A DNA stretch of 64,000 nt from the NCBI GenBank assembly GCA_020736575.1, contig JAGPYM010000013.1, forward strand, positions 930,001-994,000. Direction: 5' to 3'. The position numbers and the translations under genes are program-made. The notes beneath the pieces were generated by a model that searched no databases, had not been told where the DNA came from, and was given only the letters and a program-made list of their open reading frames with translations. Each line of letters opens with the position of its first letter. The first letter of the stretch is position 1. Of the stretch, positions 11,214 to 23,723 are shown piece after piece. This DNA is from Thelonectria olida. Lineage: Eukaryota > Ascomycota > Sordariomycetes > Hypocreales > Nectriaceae.

Positions 11214-14200
11214 TTACTCCTCTTCCGCCACGGCGTTCTGACTCACCAGCGTGCTCTTCTCTGCAATCTTGTAACCGAGCAGCTGGAGGGAGGACGCCTG
11301 CAGAATCTCAAAGACCGGCACATCGGCCTTGACTTCCCGCAGAAGCCAGTTTCTCACCTCAACAGCGACGAGCGAGTCGACACCATAGGCCGAAGTTGGG
11401 CTTGCCGCATCAATGTCCTCCAGCGCAATCATCAGGGACTTGGAGAGCTTCTTGATCAGCGCATCCAAGATCACAGCTGCCGCATCTTCCACGGACAAGG
11501 CTTCCTTCACCTGTTGCGCCAGCGGCGGTCCTGAGTTGGCGTTGCGGTCGACGGTGCGCGCTCGCATGTTGTGCAGGTGCGAGAAGACGGGATCGCGGAA
11601 CCAGTGCGGCACGTCGCCTTGGCTCTGGTCAAAGTGCGCCTGGGTGCCCACGCCAGTAACAATCTGCACCCTGTTCTCGTTCTTCTCCATGGCAATGTTG
11701 ATCATCTCCAGGAACTCTTCCTCTTCGATCTGGAGGAAGCCCCATCGTGCAAGGTTGCGCTCCGCTGCGCCCTCGTTCTCCGCGACGTAGCCGACGGACT
11801 TGATCATTCCGAGGTCGATGACGGCTGCGGGCAGGCTGCGAGCGGCGCGATGGTGAGCGAGGGCGTCTTGAAATGCATTCGCTGCTGCGTAGTTGCCCTG
11901 CGATGTATCACCGACCATGCCGGCGGCACTAGCCAGCATGATGAAGAAGTCGAGAGGCTGATCCAGGGTCGACTCGTGAAGATTCCAAGACCCGTGGACC
12001 TTGGGGCGGATGACCTTGGTGAAGACCTCATGGGACATGTTTGCAAAGATACGGTCCTAGGGGACATGAGAATTAGAATAGATCAAAGGCTTGATGCGTA
12101 GGAAATGACTCACCTCCAACACCATGGCAGCTTGGATGACACCGCGAATAGGCGGCAGTCGCTTCAGTGCCTCGTCCATTCGTTCCTTCAGAGCAGCTCC
12201 GTTGGTGAGATCACAGGCCATCGCATCGACCTGGACTCCGGCATCCTGGAGCTCACCAACCAACTTCTTCGCGTCCTCGCTCGTTGCGCCTGATCGGGAC
12301 AGAATGATCAGGTTCTTGGCGCCCTGAGAGACCATTCGGCGAGCAAGACTTCGGCCCAGCCCGCCAAAGCCACCCGCAATCACGTAGGTGGATTCAGGGT
12401 CTAGTCGATATCCTGTCTTGGCTCTTGGTGCAACCTAGTAATCTGTGTTAGCTCACTTGACAAGTTGTTGGAAACGTGTTTCTACTCACCGGAACAATGT
12501 CGTCTGGCTGGGGCACGAGCACAATCTTGCCCATGTGCTTTCCAGCCTGCATGTACCGGAAAGCCTCCTCGGTCTTGGAGAATGAGAATTTCGTAATGGG
12601 CGAAACTTGGCCAATGTTGCCCTGCCTCAGAAGAGCCATGACGTCGGACAGCAGTTGAGCTCCGAGAGCCTTGCGCTGGCGGAAGATGACAGTCAAGTCA
12701 ACAGAGGCAAGAGTCACGTTTCTGATGAAAGGAGCCATTCCGAGTCGGGTGTTGTCTTCAATATCTTTCTTTCCAATCTCAACGAAGCGACCGAAAGGCG
12801 CAATGATGGACCAACTGGCCTTCAGCGCGTCCCCAGAGAGACAGTTCAGCACGACATCAACTCCCTTGCCGCCTGTGACTCTGCGAATGCCATCCGCAAA
12901 GGTGAGATTTCGGCTAGAGAAGATGTGGTCGTCGGGGATGCCGTACGTGTTCATGATGTGATCCTTCTTCTCCTTGGTGCCGACCGTGACAAAGACTTCG
13001 GCTCCGTAGAACTTGCACAGCATGATGGCCGCCTGTCCCACACCGCCGGCAGCGGCGTGGATCAAGACAGTCTCTCCCTTCTTGATACGGGCCTGGTCAA
13101 CAAGTCCGTAGTATGCCGTGCAGTAAACGATGGGCAGAGACGCAGCGACGGAAAAGTCCATGTCGTCGGGAATAGGCTGGACCAGCGCAGCTGGGTTGTG
13201 CACCACGTTGCAGTAGGCGCCCAGTGTCCAGGTGCACACTCGATCGCCGACCTTGAGGTGAGACACGTCGGAGCCAACCTCGGCAACGACACCGCTGCAT
13301 TCGCAGCCCAGGAAGTCATCGACTAGCTGGCCCATGCAGACCATGATGTCGCGGAAGTTGAGGCCGACTGCTCGCACATCAATCTTGACGTAGTCAGACG
13401 GCAGCGGTGCCAGAGCGACCGGGTCGTCGACGAATCTCAGCGTGTCGAGCAAGCCGGGCGTGGCGATCTTCAGGGTCAATGGTCGGCCAGGCTGGATAAA
13501 CGGCTCCATCTGCTTGGCGACAGTGTTTGCCTTGCTCTGGCCGGAGATCCTCGCGTTCAAGTCTACGGCCTCGATACAACGCTTGACAGCGACGAGACCG
13601 TCCTTCTCCGAGAACTCCTGGTCTCCGGAAGGATCCTCGGAGGTCTTGTCGATGATGGATAGAAGCACGTCGACTCGCTCCTCCACCGACAGGGGGCTGT
13701 CAATGGACATGTCAAATGTCGTCAAGTAGCTGCCCTCGTGTTCTGCGCGGAGCGTCCTTGCGAGACCATGCATTAATGCTACCTCGGGACGACTGGAATC
13801 TCGGGAAGCGCCTTGAGTCAGCCACAACAGACTCTTTGAATTCTGCAAGATGGACTTGAGAGTCTCAAAGTCTCTTGTGCTGACGTCTTTGAGGAGAGGC
13901 TGTGTCAATTCGACAGCAGAAATACACATCTTGCCAGCAAGGTCGTCATCGTCAAGCTGGCTAAAGGGCTTAGTGGTGACCGCCACGCCCATTCCCTCGA
14001 GCCTTGCCTGTAGCGCCACGACGAGGGCTTCTTCCTTGTCGACTACATCGCCAGTTGCAATGGTGACCGGGGCCAGAGGTGCCTTTTCGGTCTTCTCTTG
14101 CTCAGAGTCAACAGCTTCAGCGACCATCAGGCGGCCGGTCTGGTCTCGCGGGTTCTGGTGATCAGGCGTGCTGGACTCGAGGTCTCCGAAGCCGTTGTTT

Positions 14201-17200
14201 TTAAGAATAGACACCCACGTTTGCTCGTCCATTGTCGGGCCCCATTGACGAAAGCTCTCCTCTGACATCCACCAGCCCGGAAGGTTGCCGAACGGCAGGA
14301 AGACTCGGTTCAGAACGTGGGTGATCTCAAGAAGCAGAAGCTTTCCTCCCGTCTTGAGCAGCTTCCTCGCGTTGGCGATGGTGGCGTTCATGTTCGTCGT
14401 GGCGTGCAACACGTTGAAAGCAATGATGACGTCGAACTTCTCATCCTCAGCGAACCCTTGGCTTTGGGGATCTTGCTCAACGTTCAACTTGCGGTAGTTG
14501 ATCAAGCCGGTCCAGTCGCTGAACTTTTGCTCCGCCTTCTCAAAGAAGCCGGAGGAAATGTCCGTGTAGGTATAGTTCGAGAACCGAGGATATGTGCCGT
14601 TGCCGCCGCCCAGGGCGTTGAGGATAGGGACTGTAGCTCCTCCCGTGCCTGCACCGATTTCGAGGTACTGTAGCTGAGGGGACTTGTGAGATAGAATGGT
14701 AATGTATCGTTGCAAGTGGGCGTAAGAGGTGGCAATTCCCAACGAGTTGGCGTAGTAGTTGTAAAGGAGTTCGTCCTCAAGCATCAGGGCCAAGGGGTCA
14801 ACCTCGTTTCTCAAAATGCGGGGGAGATTGCGTCCCATGAGACAGAGAAGTTGCCCCTCATAGTCGGTCGACTCTATCTTCTTGATGAGAGTGTCCAGCT
14901 TCTCCTGAACTTCGGGAGTGTCAAACTGCAACCACTCGGGGGTTTGGTGCTCAATTGCGCCGGCGATAACTTGCTCGCGTTGGTGCTTCATATAGCGGTA
15001 GAACTTTTGATGATGCGGCTGAATGACCTGATCATCCGTGACACTTTGTAGGGTCTGATAGTAGAAGTAAGCCGCGACCATCTCGAGCGTCGCGATGTAC
15101 TCGGAGGGTGTATCCTCGACTCCTGTCGCCATGAGATCCGCCTCAAGTTGCTGCTTAGACATGAATTCCAGGTCCGGCTGCCACTCGACGTCGAAGCAAA
15201 GTTTCTTGATCTGATCAACCTCGCTGATGTCGGCCGAGTCGCTAGATGTAAGTGCTGTGCAGGTGACTCCCTGGATTCGGACCACAGGGGGTGCTTCGCC
15301 TTCTTGGCCAAGGTCCTGGACGGTGATGCTGGCCTTTGCCTCCCGGAAACCTACAAAGGCTGCCTGTGACAGAGCCTTGAAGGAGTGACCAGGATCACTG
15401 GAGATCTTGCTCGAGACGAATAGCTCCTGGATAAATGTAGGCATGTAAGGTTCCTTAACATTTGCAGCGGCGTGTGTCAGGGCTGGGAACAAGGTCTGCA
15501 GGAAGGTGTCCATAGTAGCCGGATGAACGAGATGCTCATACTCGTGGCTGCACGGCATGCTGCTCTTTGTGTCCGGAACGATCAGCTGACCCAGAGCTTT
15601 ACCGGGTCCGTAGTTGAGCTTTGTGATATTACGGAACGTCGGACCATAGTCAAGTCCCGCCTTTGAAAGGTCCTCGTACACTTGTTCAGGTGCGGCGGAG
15701 GTCTTGCAGTAGTCCTTTGCATCGTCAAAGTCTTGCTTTTGTAGGGCAAGGGACTCTCTTGCTTCTCTGCCAGCATCAACCTCGCCAGTGGATTGCTCAT
15801 AGTTGATAGCGAGTAGACCTCGGCAGTGCTCGTTCACCCCAGAAGACGTGTGAGTGAAGACGCGGAACTCCTTCCACAAGTCCGAGGAGGACCTGCTGCT
15901 AGAGTTGAAGGGCCTGACGTGAAACATGACTTCGATGCCAAGTTCGGTCTGAGGAACCACCAGAGCTCTGCTAATGAGCATCTCTGAGATGGTGTAGCCA
16001 ACGACTCTCACTCGGTCCGAGGCTGGCGTCATCTGCTTGGCAGCCTCTAGCGCCATCGACACGTATCCCGCAGCAGGATACACGATCGACCCCTGGACTT
16101 GATGATCCTTGACCCACGGCTGCTCCGAGACGCGGATGAAGTTCCTCCAGCGAGGCTCCGCGGGGTTCCAGTCGGCGACAGGAGCGCCGATGAAGTCATT
16201 TCGTGGGGAAGGCCGGAACCGGTACTGCGAACTGAGGCGCGACTCGGCCCAGAACTTCTTACTGTGATTCCACGGGTACGGAGGCAGATCGACCAAGACT
16301 TGGGGTTCGGGGCCAGACTTCTCGGGCTCATTGGCCTTCTGGAGGTCTGCAGGGGCACCGCGGGCCCAAAGAGCGGCAGCAGCCTCGAGAACAGTCTCGC
16401 AGGCATCCTTGTCTCGAACGAGGGCCGAGTAATAAGGGATGTTGCCATTCTTCTGGAGATTGCTCGCAGCGAGAATCTGCTTCACTGGTCCTGCCAAGGC
16501 GGAATGGGGGCCGATTTCCAGGAGAAGGTTGACTCCAGTGTTGGCGCCTCGTCTCTTCGCTCGACTGGCGCCAGCGGACTTGGAGCTGCAGAGAACTTGC
16601 AAACCTTGGGAGAAGCGGACGGGCGAGAGCATGTTGTCAACCCAGTACTTAGCGTCGAGATCTACGCCAGAAGTAGAGGCGCAGGTCACCGTCGAGATCA
16701 TCTCACAAGCTTGACCGGTACCGAGTCTGCATTCCGATAGCTCGAGACCAGAGAGAGAGTCCAGATACTGATCGGCCACCTCTTCCATGTGGTGGGAGTG
16801 GTACGCGGTGCTGACTTTCAGCCTCCTGGCAAAGACATTGTCCTCTTTCAAGGTCGCCTCCAGCGCTTCAAGGGCGGGAACGTCGCCAGAGACGGTGACG
16901 TTCGAGGGGCTGTTGATGCAGGCCACATTGACCTTGCCAAGCGAAGCATCAAGACGGGAGATGTGCTCTTGAGCTGCCTCCTCGGAAAGCCCGCATGCCA
17001 TCATGGATCCCTTTTGCTGGACTCGGGACGAAATCAAACCTCTGAAGTAGGCCACCCTGATAGCCGAGTGGAAGGGCAACTTGCCAGCAGCATAGGCGGC
17101 CGCAATCTCTCCGCTTGAGTGACCGATAACCATCTGCGGCAGCACTCCCCAGTCGGCGAGAAGGTCCACGAGGGCCATTTGGATAGCGGTGCAAAGGGGT

Positions 17201-19286
17201 TGGCTTATTTCAGCCTCGCCCACGCGAGAAGTCTCCTTGTCTTTCAAAAGCTCTTCTGATAGGGTCCATGTGCATCCAAGCGACCGCAGCACCCTTTCGG
17301 CGGAAGCGATCGAGTCCATAAAGACGGGGTATGTCTGAAGCAGCTCTCTACCCATACCCCACCACTGTGCACCCTGTCCCGTGAAAACGAAGGCGCTGCG
17401 GGGGATTCGTCCAGCCTAGATATCGTCAGTTAATGAGGGTTTGTTTGAGATGACCTGAGTTATGAACTTACATCTGAACGGATTGGCTTCTGGCGTGTCG
17501 TTTCTAGCTTCGAGGTCAAATCCTCAAGCGAGTTTGCGACGATGAAGAACTTCATGGCAAGACGAGACCGTCTCTCGCTAAGCGTGTACGAAAGGTTGCT
17601 GAGAAATCGTTGCTCGTCGGCTTCCTTGCGGCCCCTTAGCTCCTCGACATACGCAGCGGCGCTGTCCTTGGCCGTTCCCTCCTCATGGGTAGACCACACA
17701 AAGACGCGATGCTGCTTCTTGTTTGACGACGCGAAATAATCGTGCTCGCTGTCGGCGGAAGCGTATCCCGAAAGAGCAGCAGAATCGCTGTAAACGGGAC
17801 TCACAGCACCGTCAAGGAGGAGGGGTTTGGCTGAAGTACAGTGGGAGGCCGTCAAGCCCCGTTCAGCCAGGTAGTGGTAGGCATCGTCGAGAATGATGTG
17901 CGCATTCGTCCCACCAAAGCCGAACGAGTTGATGCTCGCTCTTCTGACACCAGCTGTTGGCCAAGGTGTTACTTCAGTAGGCACGCGGATTCTCCATCCC
18001 TCAAAGTCGATGGCCTCGTTGCCCTTTTCGAAGTGGAGGTTTGGTGGGATGAGCCCCTTCTCGAGAGCCAAGACAGTCTTGATGACACTGGCCAGACCGC
18101 TCGCTCCCTCAAGATGTCCGATGTTCGTCTTGATGCTGCCCACGTAAAGTCGGTTGTCCTCACCGGGTTGTCTATGCTTACCCAGCGTGGCACCGATTGC
18201 ACCGGCTTCGATAGGGTCGCCGGCAGGAGTTCCAGTTCCGTGGGCTTCAAAATAACCGACGGAAGCTGGGTCACATCCTGCGCTCTTGTATGCCGCATTG
18301 ATGAGGATCTCTTGGGCCTCTCGCGACGGCAACATAATGCCAGCGGTTCGTCCATCTTGGTTCGAGACGGAGCTTCTGATGACAGCGCGGATGGTGTCAT
18401 TATCCCGGATGGCATCTTCCAGGGGCTTCAGGTAGACGGCTGCAATACCCTCGCCACGCGAGTATCCATTTGCTCTATGGTCATAGGTATGGCACTTCGC
18501 ATCGGGGCCGAGGAAGTGCACGTTGGACATGGCAATCATGACGTCCGGGTTGAAGATGAGGTTGGTACCACCAACAATAGCAGCCTTGCTCTCCCCGGTC
18601 CGAAGACTCTGGCAGGCAAGATGCAGAGCAACGAGACTACTGCTACAGGCTGTGTCGACAGTGAGACTCGGTCCCTTGAGATTGAACATGTAGCTGATGC
18701 GGTTGGACAGAATGGCAGCACCATTTCCAGTCGAGACGTAAACAGGCGAGGTCTCAGGATCGTGGGTCAACATCTCGTTGTAGTCTCTAGAGAAACAGCC
18801 GACGTAACAGCTAGTCTCTGATCCGGAAAGCATCTCCATGGGGATACCGGCATTCTCAATGGCCTCGTATGCCGACTCCATCATCATCCTCTGCTGAGGG
18901 TCCATGCCACTGGCTTCAGCAGGAGAGATTGAGAAGAAGGAGTTGTCGAAAGCAGAGATGTCCTCATCTAGGAAATGGGCAGCGCGGATGTTGAACTAGG
19001 GAAGATGTTAGTGAGTTGACCAGTTGGTAGGTCGAGGTTAGGAGTGAGGGTTATGATGGGCTGCACATACCGTTCCGTTCCTGTCAGGGTCGGGATGATA
19101 GAAGGCATCGACGTTCATGCGGCTCTTGGGGATCTCGCAGCGGCCGGATTGCTTTTTCGAAATCATATCCCAGAGCTTATGCGGGGTGGAAGAGCTTCCA
19201 GGGAACTTGCAGGCCATGCCAACAATGGCGATGGGGGGGAGAGCGTCCGGGGACATGTTGGATGGGTTGGCGTTTGTGGAAAACAT
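11214..19286 (-). CDS. Highly reducing type I polyketide synthase (KS-AT-DH-MT-ER-KR-ACP)
   Basis: Five exons encode about 2,600 residues; introns near 18996-19067, 17417-17471, 12436-12490 and 12062-12113 all restore frame. Domains in order: ketosynthase (DTACSSS with Cys near residue 190, EAHGTGT, NIGHLEG); acyltransferase (GHSSGE near 680); dehydratase (HQVQGSIVYP near 1020 and HPATMDTFLQ); C-methyltransferase (LEIGAGTGG near 1500); enoylreductase (HAAAGGVGQAA near 2035); ketoreductase (GGFGGLGRSLARR, active-site Tyr in GNYAAANAF); acyl carrier protein (YGVDSLVAVEVR with the phosphopantetheine Ser). All catalytic motifs look intact, including the ER, so the enzyme should make a methyl-branched chain with fully saturated segments. 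It ends soon after the ACP with no thioesterase, reductase or carnitine acyltransferase domain, so release needs a partner; the FSH1 hydrolase at 22634 is the obvious candidate. It diverges from the glycosyltransferase gene. Confidence 0.95.
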
Positions 19287-20454
19287 GACGCTGGTGTTGT
19301 GAGTGTATGGGTGGGAGAGATAATGTAAGGTGGGAGAGAGATGGGGAGGTGTTGAAGCCTATGGAACCAAACGACTTCAGATTTCACTGCTGAAAGCAGT
19401 TAAGGGACAAGGACGGTGTTGAAGCCCAGAGTTGTTGTTAATGAAATATCTCCTGCCAGAGGGCCATGAACCTGCTATTTAACATCAACCACGGAGAGGC
19501 TATCTCGTCCACAAAAGAACGCCGCACTCCCTCGTCTCAGGCTGAGCCACGAAATCGCCTCTGGGAGGTAACTCGTAAATTCCCAACGTTTTGCATCCTC
19601 GTCCAGCTTCACTCCTACTCGGATCTTTACGGCAGGGAGAATCAAGTGCTGACTCGACAGATCGAGGTCCTAGGACTATGACCACGCCTTAGGCGAGTGA
19701 ATTTTACAGCCTCCAGTCTCAGGAGACGACTAGACGCTCTCAACTCTGAGAAATACGCCAATCACAATGCAGTTATCCGACCTGTCTCGTTGCCATTGTG
19801 ATGGCCAGTTTTAGCCTAGCGAGGCTGAAAGGATGAGGCCTTCCATCCGTCACGGTACATCCAGTACATTGAGGTACCTTGAATGTTCACGCGGCACTCA
19901 GGTTTACCTCCCGGCCACATCCTTGTCCTGCGGGCCACCTCCACCAGTGCACGTTGCCATCGAAAGATGATCAGGCGAACCAACAAGTTCTCCGTTTCGT
20001 CCCGTTCCTGAAGATTGGGATGCGAATCCTCCACGATCCCCAGGACGGTAGGTAGTAAGTCGGGGCCTTGTTGAATTTGCAGGGGGGACAAAGGTTCCGT
20101 CTTTGCCATTTCCCCGTACTTTGCAAATTGGCGATGTGCATCTAATCATCATCGACTACCAACTTTTAGTCGCAAAGGCCGCATACGTGCAGAGGCTAGT
20201 CACCCCTGTCTATACTTGATACAGTAACATCCTTCTATGTAGGCGTCGACGAGTCCTCGCCAAGATGATACTAACTCCACCAGCGGGTGTGACACTGCGG
20301 ATGCTCTTATTTAGTCTGATCGTCCCGCCGTTAAAAATACATTTGCCCTGAAGTTGCCAGATTCTCCATCGGAACTCCCCGGGACTGAAGTCCTCGTTTC
20401 TTCTTCAATGCAAGCATTCGAATCCGTCTGGTGATTATCATCTCATTTCTCATA
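19287..20454. promoter_or_regulatory. Bidirectional promoter region between PKS and glycosyltransferase
   Basis: These 1,168 bases separate two divergent cluster genes and must hold both promoters. I found no long repeat. A CGG-N7-CGG arrangement is present at about 19619-19632 (cggatctttacgg), but a single copy is weak evidence for a regulator site. Confidence 0.45.
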
Positions 20455-22190
20455 ATGGACGTGACGACGAGCAGCGACGATGCTCGCACGACCATACTTC
20501 TTGTTGTGGGAACCGGAGGATTCACGCACGCAGGTATGCAGCATCGACCGAACGGTTGACTGTTGAACCACTCAGCCCTTTCATGATTCGCTTCGGTTCT
20601 CACGGCTGACGTCCGATGCCCATGTCTGCAGCTCCTGTTCTAGAATTGGGTCGCATTCTTGCCAAGCGAGGGCATATCATCCAATTTGCAACTCATCAAG
20701 GGCAGCAAAAATGGGTTGAGGGCAACCCTGCCTACAGCTTTATCTCACAGGTCTACACCATGGGCGACCCAATGAGTGCACAGAAGGAGGAGGCTCATTA
20801 CCTCCACATACAGCAGACAGACCCTAGGGTGAGCTACATGGAGTACTTCCGTCCCAAGTTCACTGTGGACGCCTTCTGGACCTCAGACTATGCATGCCTG
20901 CAGCGAATCGTCCAGGAGTCCTTGCCTGACATGATTCTTGCCGACTTCTTCGTCGACGCTGCCAGGGACATCGGCCTCCAGTACTGTATCCCTGTCGCCA
21001 TGGTCTGGCCTCAGATGCCGTACGGAATGGTGGGTGCTTCTTACATTCCTGGATTGCCAGGCTTCCAGGTGGACGCCTTGACAAGTGAGACTGCCTCAAT
21101 CTGGACCCGTATTCGTGCCGCCTTGAGACCTATTCGTGCCGCTAGGGCTACGCTTTCATATCTCCGCTTTGTTCGGGACATGCGACGGGGGTCAGGAGTT
21201 CACTATGCTCTGAAGAAGCTCGGAAAACCAGACTATCTCGTCCTGGTGAACTCGTTTTGGGGGTTGGAAACGCCAAAGGACCTCCCGCCTCTGGTTGCCG
21301 CCGTGGGCCCGATCCTTTCAGACGAGTACCCTGATCTGGATGACCTGACAATGTCCTTTTTCGCAGTTCATACTCGAGTCGTCTACGTATCATTTGGCAC
21401 ACATGTCCAGGTTCCACCCGACTACCTAGAACGCATCCTAGGCGCCCTAGTCCGACATCTAGACGAGGGAACTATCGACGGCATCATCTGGGCCGCCAAC
21501 AAAGCGCAACTAGGCTTGTTTCCCCGGAGCCAGATCTTGGGGGAAAGCAAAGTCATTGTCGATGATATCCTCAGCGACCGTGACCCGCACTGGCTCTTCA
21601 CGCCGTTTGCGCCTCAGCGGGCCATTCTAGACCGTCCGCAGACAGTTCTTTTCGTAACCCATGGAGGAGGCAGCAGCGTGAATGAAGCCACGTTTCATGG
21701 AACTCCAATGCTGAGCCTTGGCTTCTTCTTTGATCAGCCCTTAAATGGGCTCCGGATACAGGAGGCCGGCGTCGGCTTATTCCTCGACAAGGCGGCCTTC
21801 ACCCAGATCGAGGTATACGAGAAGACCCGGGCCCTCCTGAAGGATGAAAATGGCATGACAGCGAAGAATGTGCAACGAATGAGGCACATTGCGCAGATAT
21901 CGTCTAGAAAGAAGGAGTTTGCGGCAGATCTAATCCAAGAGATGTTGTATGACCACAAGTACAACCTCGCCGTGCAGACCGGCAGTGGCCGCCGACGCCA
22001 ACGGCCCATGCATCTCGAAACAGCGGACGCGAGGATGTCGGCGTGGCGGGCGCAGAACTGGGACTTGACATGCATGGGGCTTCTGGTCATTGGGGGCGTG
22101 GTGGCCATGGCAACGGCAGGGATCAAGTGCCTTCGCGCTTACATGGCTCTACGTGCCGCTGGTGGATGGACACATGGACAGCCAGGATGA
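20455..22190 (+). CDS. UDP-glycosyltransferase (GT1 family), C-terminally membrane-anchored
   Basis: Start ATG 20455; one intron 20534-20631 joins GTGGFTHA to APVLELGRILAKRGH, giving about 545 residues. The N-terminal half begins with a nucleotide-fold strand and small-residue loop (TILLVVGTGGFTHAAP). The C-terminal half has the UGT signature TLFVTHGGGSSVNEA-like block (THGGGSSVNEATFHGTPML, then FFFDQPLNG), where the sugar nucleotide binds. Near the C-terminus is a single hydrophobic helix (MGLLVIGGVVAMATAGI) followed by basic residues, so the enzyme probably sits on the ER or another internal membrane with a short tail, an arrangement shared with ER-anchored UGTs. It lies head-to-head with the PKS. 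Its likely job is to glycosylate the released polyketide; sugar donor and position cannot be read from sequence. A sterol or lipid glycosyltransferase is the alternative. Confidence 0.88.
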
Positions 22191-22633
22191 GGATGGTAAC
22201 ATTGAGCCCCATTCAAATCCCTCACAGTCTCAGGCGTATTAATGGTATGCGTATGGCATTTCGGTCGTCTCCGGCTTGGGACACGCGATTTATTCCTATG
22301 TTATGTTGAGTATGAACTGGGACTATCCCCAACAATATACACCACTGGTCAGCATTCAGCAGCCAGCCAGCTGTGAGAGCAATAAACGCTAAATCCTTCT
22401 GTATGTACAGGCGATCTGATATGGAATGCGGGTCAAAGTCCAATGGCTGTAACTGAAGCCTAAGCAAACCTTCTCTCATTCGAACATCCGTGTGACCAAG
22501 GGACCATTCTTTCTTTCTTGAACAGTTCCTTCCTACCCTTTACCTAGTTCTCCAATCTTAGAACTCAGTGTGTATTCGTGTTTCCGAAGACACCTTCAGT
22601 AGCCCCAAACTATCCCAGCAAAAGCACTTGGTT
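22191..22633. promoter_or_regulatory. Intergenic region upstream of the FSH1 hydrolase
   Basis: These 443 bases between the glycosyltransferase stop and the hydrolase start should hold a terminator and the hydrolase promoter. I see no distinctive element. Confidence 0.4.
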
Positions 22634-23520
22634 ATGAGGTTTCTTTGCTTGCACGGTATGGGCACGAGTGCCGAGGTGAGTTCTATTCAGGACTTAAGCA
22701 TTCGAATCCAGGAGCGTTAATTAACAGTAACCTTAACAGATCTTTGATACCCAGACTGGTATGATCAACCGTTTTTATCTGTTCTGATCTTAGTGCAGCT
22801 ATTGACTATTTCCCCTCCTAGGGCCCCTTCAACAAGCTCTAGGTCAAGCAAATGAGTTTGAGTTCTACGAGGGCGAATGTGACGTCCCACCAGCCGAAGG
22901 TAAGTCGTATTCACTGTGATAGATCACAGGCGTCCCAGGATCAATGTGGACACTGCAGATACCGATCTAACACTAACATTTACCTGCTGGCTACAGGCAT
23001 CCAAGCTGTGTTTGAGTCTGAGGCCTACAAAGCCTGGTACGACCCCAGTCTTGGGGCTGATACGCACCGCAAGTCACTGGAGCTCATTCGAGAAGTGATC
23101 CAACAGGATGGTCCCTTTGATGCATGCATGGGCTTTTCTCAAGGCGCCGCTCTCCTTGCATCGCTGATGCTGTCCCATCAGGAGAGCAACCCGTTCTCTC
23201 CACCGCTCTTCCACTTGGCCGTCTTCATCTGCGGAAGTAGCGCACTTAAGGTGTCTGAGACTGATGGAGTCTGGAGTCGGGTGAGCCCCCAAGACCTTGA
23301 GCAACAAAAGAAGCGGATTAAGATCCCCACTGTGCACATCATTGGGAACAAGGATTCGGCATATCAAGAGAGCATCAACTTGCGAGACATGTGTGAGCCG
23401 CGCAACCGACTGGAATACTTTCACAGCAGCGGCCATGAAGTTCCTCGTAATGTCAAGGTCACGGCCGAGATGGCACATGTGGTGAGCAAGGGGATGGAGA
23501 GGGCTCTGGCAGCACACTAG
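22634..23520 (+). CDS. FSH1-family serine hydrolase, probable polyketide-releasing thioesterase
   Basis: ATG 22634 opens with the family's typical MRFLCLHGMGTSAE. Three introns split the N-terminal third; the second exon is only about 19 bases (IFDTQT). Splicing restores the run FEFYEGECDVPPAEGIQAVFE. The protein is about 225 residues, normal for FSH1 (PF03959). Catalytic residues are visible: nucleophile Ser in GFSQG (near 23130), a candidate Asp in GNKDSAY and His in SSGHEVP. Related small hydrolases in fungal PKS clusters (LovG, CitA) release or edit the PKS-bound product in trans. The neighbouring HR-PKS has no release domain, so this is the best candidate for off-loading. It is convergent with the MFS gene, whose stop is about 200 bases away. 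Confidence 0.88.
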
Positions 23521-23723
23521 AGTGCATTTTTCTGTGGTACACGCGGCCTTATAGTTCAATCAAGTCATTTATCGTGCATACAGAGACGGAGAAAGATTCG
23601 TATCGACATTGCCGGCATCATCGCCTTGTGGTTGAATATTTACTCCGATTTTAATGAATTTCCCCAACCGCAGGCCCTACCTAGTCTAGTCCGCCTGTTT
23701 AGTCTTCTTTACCCCTGAGATCA

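Noticed and set aside
12607..13326. 239-residue open frame on the + strand
   Set aside because: Antisense to the enoylreductase domain of the PKS, without recognisable motifs; a by-product of GC-rich codon use.
16099..16740. 213-residue open frame on the + strand
   Set aside because: Antisense to the AT-DH region of the PKS; no domain.
17841..18821. 326-residue open frame on the + strand
   Set aside because: It lies antisense to the ketosynthase domain of the PKS. Its translation has no domain, and the opposite strand shows all KS motifs.
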